From assembly GCA_015222755.1 (NCBI GenBank), contig JADFVX010000097.1:1-7062 (forward strand): DNA of 7,062 bases, in the 5' to 3' direction. Every line of letters starts with the position of its first letter. The stretch's first letter is position 1. This stretch comes from Pseudomonadota bacterium (lineage in GTDB: Bacteria > Desulfobacterota > JADFVX01). Shown here in pieces: positions 5,154-7,062 of this stretch. Both the position numbers and the translations under genes were made by a program. The notes under the pieces are model-generated. The model saw only the letters and a program-made list of their open reading frames with translations, was not told the origin of the DNA and did not search any database.

Positions 5154-5612
5154 TTATTTCCTGAACCTTGTGTGACACTGGACGCAGCTATCGAGAATCT
5201 CATGTGCTGAGTCCTGAATCCCCTTGCGATCCTTCTTCCTCGCCGCGCCGATCAGCTTTTTGAGCTTTCCGTGAAAGGCCTCGTCCATTTCAATAAATTC
5301 ACCCAGCTTGTCGCCGTTTTTAGGGAGCACTACCTTTCCGGCGTGGAGCGCCTTTTCAGTTGCCATCTTCGCCCTGTGGACCTCGTGGAAGGGCGGCTCT
5401 ATCGCCTCCGGCGTGTCGAGCAGGATAGAGTCGAGAAGGTTCTTGTAGGCTGCATCGAGGAGCCTCATCTCATGTTTGACGGCATTTCCCGGGGCCGACA
5501 GCTCTCCTGCGGCATGCGTCCCGTGCCCTGAATGTTCGGCCTCTTCCGTCCAGCCTGATGTTGGAAGGGTGAGTGCAACTGTGATTGCTGCTGTTGCGAT
5601 TGTTCTTTTCAT
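5154..5612 (-). CDS. Small periplasmic class II-like cytochrome c, one C-terminal haem site
   Basis: A 152-residue secreted protein, probably a monohaem electron carrier or gas-binding cytochrome. The signal peptide is about 1-22 (MKRT, then an Ala/Thr/Leu core). A His-rich stretch follows (AEHSGHGTHA, 25-34) that could bind metal. The remainder is mostly helical and charged, ending in C143-VQC-H147 six residues before the stop. The placement of CxxCH at the end of a helical bundle fits class II cytochromes, though I cannot confirm the fold from sequence. AAGGAG (5619-5624) sits 6 bases before the ATG at 5610-5612, a good ribosome-binding site. The gene stands alone on the minus strand, 196 bases downstream of alaC, with the bidirectional terminator and a cytochrome relic beyond its end. 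I give it no gene symbol. Confidence 0.88.
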   Translation of the reverse strand: MKRTIATAAITVALTLPTSGWTEEAEHSGHGTHAAGELSAPGNAVKHEMRLLDAAYKNLLDSILLDTPEAIEPPFHEVHRAKMATEKALHAGKVVLPKNGDKLGEFIEMDEAFHGKLKKLIGAARKKDRKGIQDSAHEILDSCVQCHTRFRK

Positions 5613-5686
5613 TAATTTCTCCTTAAAGTGTATTTGCTAGCTCTTCGACACTCTATGCTTAGTAAAGTTTCCTACTACTAAAAAAA

Positions 5687-5737
5687 TAGCAATTTGGAAT
5701 GTCGCATATCCGGACACTATGAAAGAGGGAATTGCTA
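5687..5737 (-). repeat. Inverted repeat upstream of the small cytochrome gene
   Basis: TAGCAATT (5687-5694) and AATTGCTA (5730-5737) are perfect 8-base inverted arms 35 bases apart. TGTC (5700-5703) and GACA (5713-5716) form a smaller nested pair. They lie 75-125 bases before the cytochrome start, in the 196-base gap that should hold its promoter; I see no clear -35/-10 pair there. An operator or a folded leader is possible, as is chance. Confidence 0.3.
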
Positions 5738-5777
5738 AAGTGAGGAGTTAGGATAAGGGAAGATTCTGACAATGACA

Positions 5778-5810
5778 AGGCCTTGCCGGCCTTAAAAACC
5801 GGCAGGGCCT
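5778..5810 (-). terminator. Hairpin at the alaC stop codon, possible terminator
   Basis: AGGCCTTGCCGG (5778-5789) pairs with CCGGCAGGGCCT (5799-5810) around a 9-base loop; in the minus-strand RNA there is one A-C mismatch. The stem includes two bases of the alaC TAG. No U-run follows on the minus strand, so it may stabilise the 3' end rather than act as a true intrinsic terminator. Confidence 0.5.
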
Positions 5811-6978
5811 AGAAAAGTTTCTTCATGCCTCTGACTGCCTGCCTGATACGGTGCTCGTTTTCCACGAGGCCGAAGCGGACGAAGTTGTCGCCGTAATCAC
5901 CGAAACCTATGCCTGGAGATACGGCACATTTTGCCTCCTTGATGAGCAACTTTGTGAAGTCCAGCGAACCCATCTCCTTGAACTTGTCCGGTATCTCTGC
6001 CCAGACAAACATGCTTGCCTTCGGTTTTTCGACCTCCCAGCCGATGCGGTTGAGTCCTTCTACCAGCACATTCCGGCGGCTCCTGTATGTCTCGCATATC
6101 TCGCTGACACAGTCCTGGGGGCCGTTGAGGGCCACTGTGGCGGCAATCTGTATTGGCTGGAACATGCCATAGTCGAGGTAGCTCTTTATCCTGCCCAGCG
6201 CGTTTATTATCTTCTGGTTGCCCACGCAGAAACCTACGCGCCAGCCCGGCATATTGTAACTCTTTGATAATGTGAAAAATTCAACGCCTACATCCTTTGC
6301 CCCTTTGGCCTGCAGGAAGCTGGGCGCCTTGTAGCCGTCAAATACGATGTCCGCATAGGCCAGATCGTGAATGACTATGATGTCATGCTCCTTTGCAAAA
6401 TCGACTACCTTTTCAAAGAAGTCAAGTTCTACCGTTGCAGTGGTCGGGTTGTGGGGAAAGTTAAGCAGCAGCACCTTTGGCCTCGGCCAGCTCTGCTTGA
6501 ATGCCTCAAGGAGATCGTCAAAGAAATCTCGCCCCGGCCCTGTGGGGATGCTCCGCACATCGCCGCCTGCTATGACTACTCCGTAGGGGTGGATAGGGTA
6601 AGCCGGGTTGGGCACCAGCACAAGATCGCCGGGAGCTATTATGGCCATCATCAGGTGTGACAGACCTTCCTTCGAGCCTATTGTGGCAATGGCCTCTGTT
6701 TCCGGGTCAAGATCGACATCGTAGCGGGTCTTGTACCAGTTGGTAATGGCCTTCCTCAGTCCGTGGATCCCCTTTGAAAGGGAGTAGCGGTGGTTCCTGG
6801 GATCCTGGACCGCCTCTATCAACTTGTCTACAATATGCTTTGGCGTCGGGTTGTCGGGATTGCCTATGCCGAAATCGATTATATCTTCGCCCTCCCTGCG
6901 CATCTCCATCTTGTACTTGTTGACAATGTCGAATACGTATGGCGGGAGCCGCTTTATCCTGTAAAATTCCTCTTCCAA
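5809..6978 (-). CDS. alaC: Alanine-forming aminotransferase, PLP-dependent, class I/II
   Basis: Cytosolic transaminase that makes alanine from pyruvate and glutamate, by clear similarity to Escherichia coli AlaC (YfdZ), with long shared stretches such as RLPPYVF, GSKEGL, HDLAYADIV, FFTLSKSYNM and SPGIGFGDYGD. Numbering from the upstream TTG (391 residues): N179 in NFPHNPT, D207-x-x-Y210, the PLP lysine K241 in SKSYNM, and the substrate-carboxylate arginine R370 in VRFGL. The length is usual for the family. There is no ATG. TTG at 6982-6984 touches the ribosome-binding site GAGGGG (6985-6990), while TTG at 6976-6978 has 6-base spacing and is preferred, giving 389 residues. It lies 12 bases after lipA, so they are probably co-transcribed. 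It could be annotated as a diaminopimelate aminotransferase relative, but AlaC fits best. Confidence 0.93.
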   Translation of the reverse strand: MEEEFYRIKRLPPYVFDIVNKYKMEMRREGEDIIDFGIGNPDNPTPKHIVDKLIEAVQDPRNHRYSLSKGIHGLRKAITNWYKTRYDVDLDPETEAIATIGSKEGLSHLMMAIIAPGDLVLVPNPAYPIHPYGVVIAGGDVRSIPTGPGRDFFDDLLEAFKQSWPRPKVLLLNFPHNPTTATVELDFFEKVVDFAKEHDIIVIHDLAYADIVFDGYKAPSFLQAKGAKDVGVEFFTLSKSYNMPGWRVGFCVGNQKIINALGRIKSYLDYGMFQPIQIAATVALNGPQDCVSEICETYRSRRNVLVEGLNRIGWEVEKPKASMFVWAEIPDKFKEMGSLDFTKLLIKEAKCAVSPGIGFGDYGDNFVRFGLVENEHRIRQAVRGMKKLF

Positions 6979-6984
6979 CTTCAA

Positions 6985-6990
6985 CCCCTC
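6985..6990 (-). promoter_or_regulatory. Ribosome-binding site deciding the alaC TTG start
   Basis: GAGGGG on the minus strand sits directly after the lipA stop. It leaves 0 bases to the TTG at 6982-6984 and 6 bases to the TTG at 6976-6978, favouring the second. Confidence 0.6.
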
Positions 6991-7062
6991 TTAATTGTTG
7001 ATTCCCTTGTCAATCAACGATTGAAAACTCTCTGCATTAAATGAGCTTCTTACCAGCGGTCC
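6991..7062 (-). CDS. lipA: C-terminus of lipoyl synthase, cut by the right edge
   Basis: The last 23 codons plus TAA, entering from the right edge. The opening residues GPLVRSSF match the conserved C-terminal signature of lipoyl synthase (GPxVRSSYHA in well-known members), here followed by NAESFQSLIDKGINN. LipA is a radical-SAM enzyme that inserts two sulfurs into protein-bound octanoyl groups to make lipoyl cofactors; its FeS and SAM motifs lie outside this window. The identification rests on the short tail only, but the VRSS segment is distinctive and the frame is open from the edge to the stop. It ends 12 bases before the preferred alaC start, suggesting one transcript. Confidence 0.75.
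   Translation of the reverse strand, partial: GPLVRSSFNAESFQSLIDKGINN

Noticed and set aside
4879..5178. 99-codon open frame on the minus strand starting MSHKVQE
   Set aside because: It overlaps both cytochrome gene ends and the terminator hairpin and is out of frame with the cytochrome-like reading at 4956-5075, which is the convincing one.
5851..6267. 138-codon open frame on the plus strand
   Set aside because: Antisense of the alaC 3' half; alaC is full-length with all catalytic residues.
6997..7024. Two overlapping alternative hairpins (TCAATC/GATTGA and GTTGATT/AATCAAC) before alaC, like an attenuator
   Set aside because: They fall within the lipA C-terminal coding sequence, the stems are only 6-7 bases, and there is no terminator U-run.

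Overview
The window reads as chromosomal DNA from a multiheme-cytochrome-bearing anaerobe, most likely Desulfuromonadia/Geobacter-like or a related Desulfobacterota or Nitrospirota lineage. That placement is inferred from a GEMM-I (cyclic dinucleotide) riboswitch in front of a periplasmic tetraheme c-type cytochrome, a second small cytochrome, and a copper exporter with extra metal-binding modules. No rRNA or other phylogenetic marker is present to settle it.

Layout. (1) Positions 1-250 are AT-rich. On the minus strand they hold the start of a secreted-protein gene running off the left edge and, overlapping its start, an open frame with no convincing start codon. (2) A candidate MerR-type promoter at 188-218 leads rightward into a possible 26-codon ORF and then copA (356-3106), a Cu+-exporting P1B-type ATPase with an unusual HMA-YHS-HMA N-terminus. 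A REP-like palindrome is translated in frame in its linker, just before an internal ribosome-binding site and start. (3) At 3267-3677 lies a small lipoprotein whose cysteine spacing matches the YHS/TRASH domain of CopA, followed by a strong hairpin. (4) Positions 3678-4125 are a regulatory region: a consensus-like promoter, a GEMM-I aptamer and an overlapping intrinsic terminator, all in front of the tetraheme cytochrome gene (4126-4932). (5) Positions 4933-5153 hold a bidirectional terminator and, on the minus strand, a 39-codon fragment ending in CVSCH that looks like the relic of another cytochrome. (6) On the minus strand follow a small C-terminal-CxxCH cytochrome (5154-5612), a non-coding gap, the aminotransferase alaC (5809-6978, TTG start) and the last 23 codons of lipA.

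Working together. CopA and the lipoprotein probably form a copper-handling unit: the CopA modules bind cytosolic Cu+ for export, and the lipoprotein would bind copper on the envelope side. The tetraheme cytochrome is predicted to be switched on when the riboswitch ligand disrupts the terminator, coupling extracytoplasmic electron transfer to second-messenger signalling. lipA and alaC are housekeeping genes on one transcript and appear unrelated to the rest.
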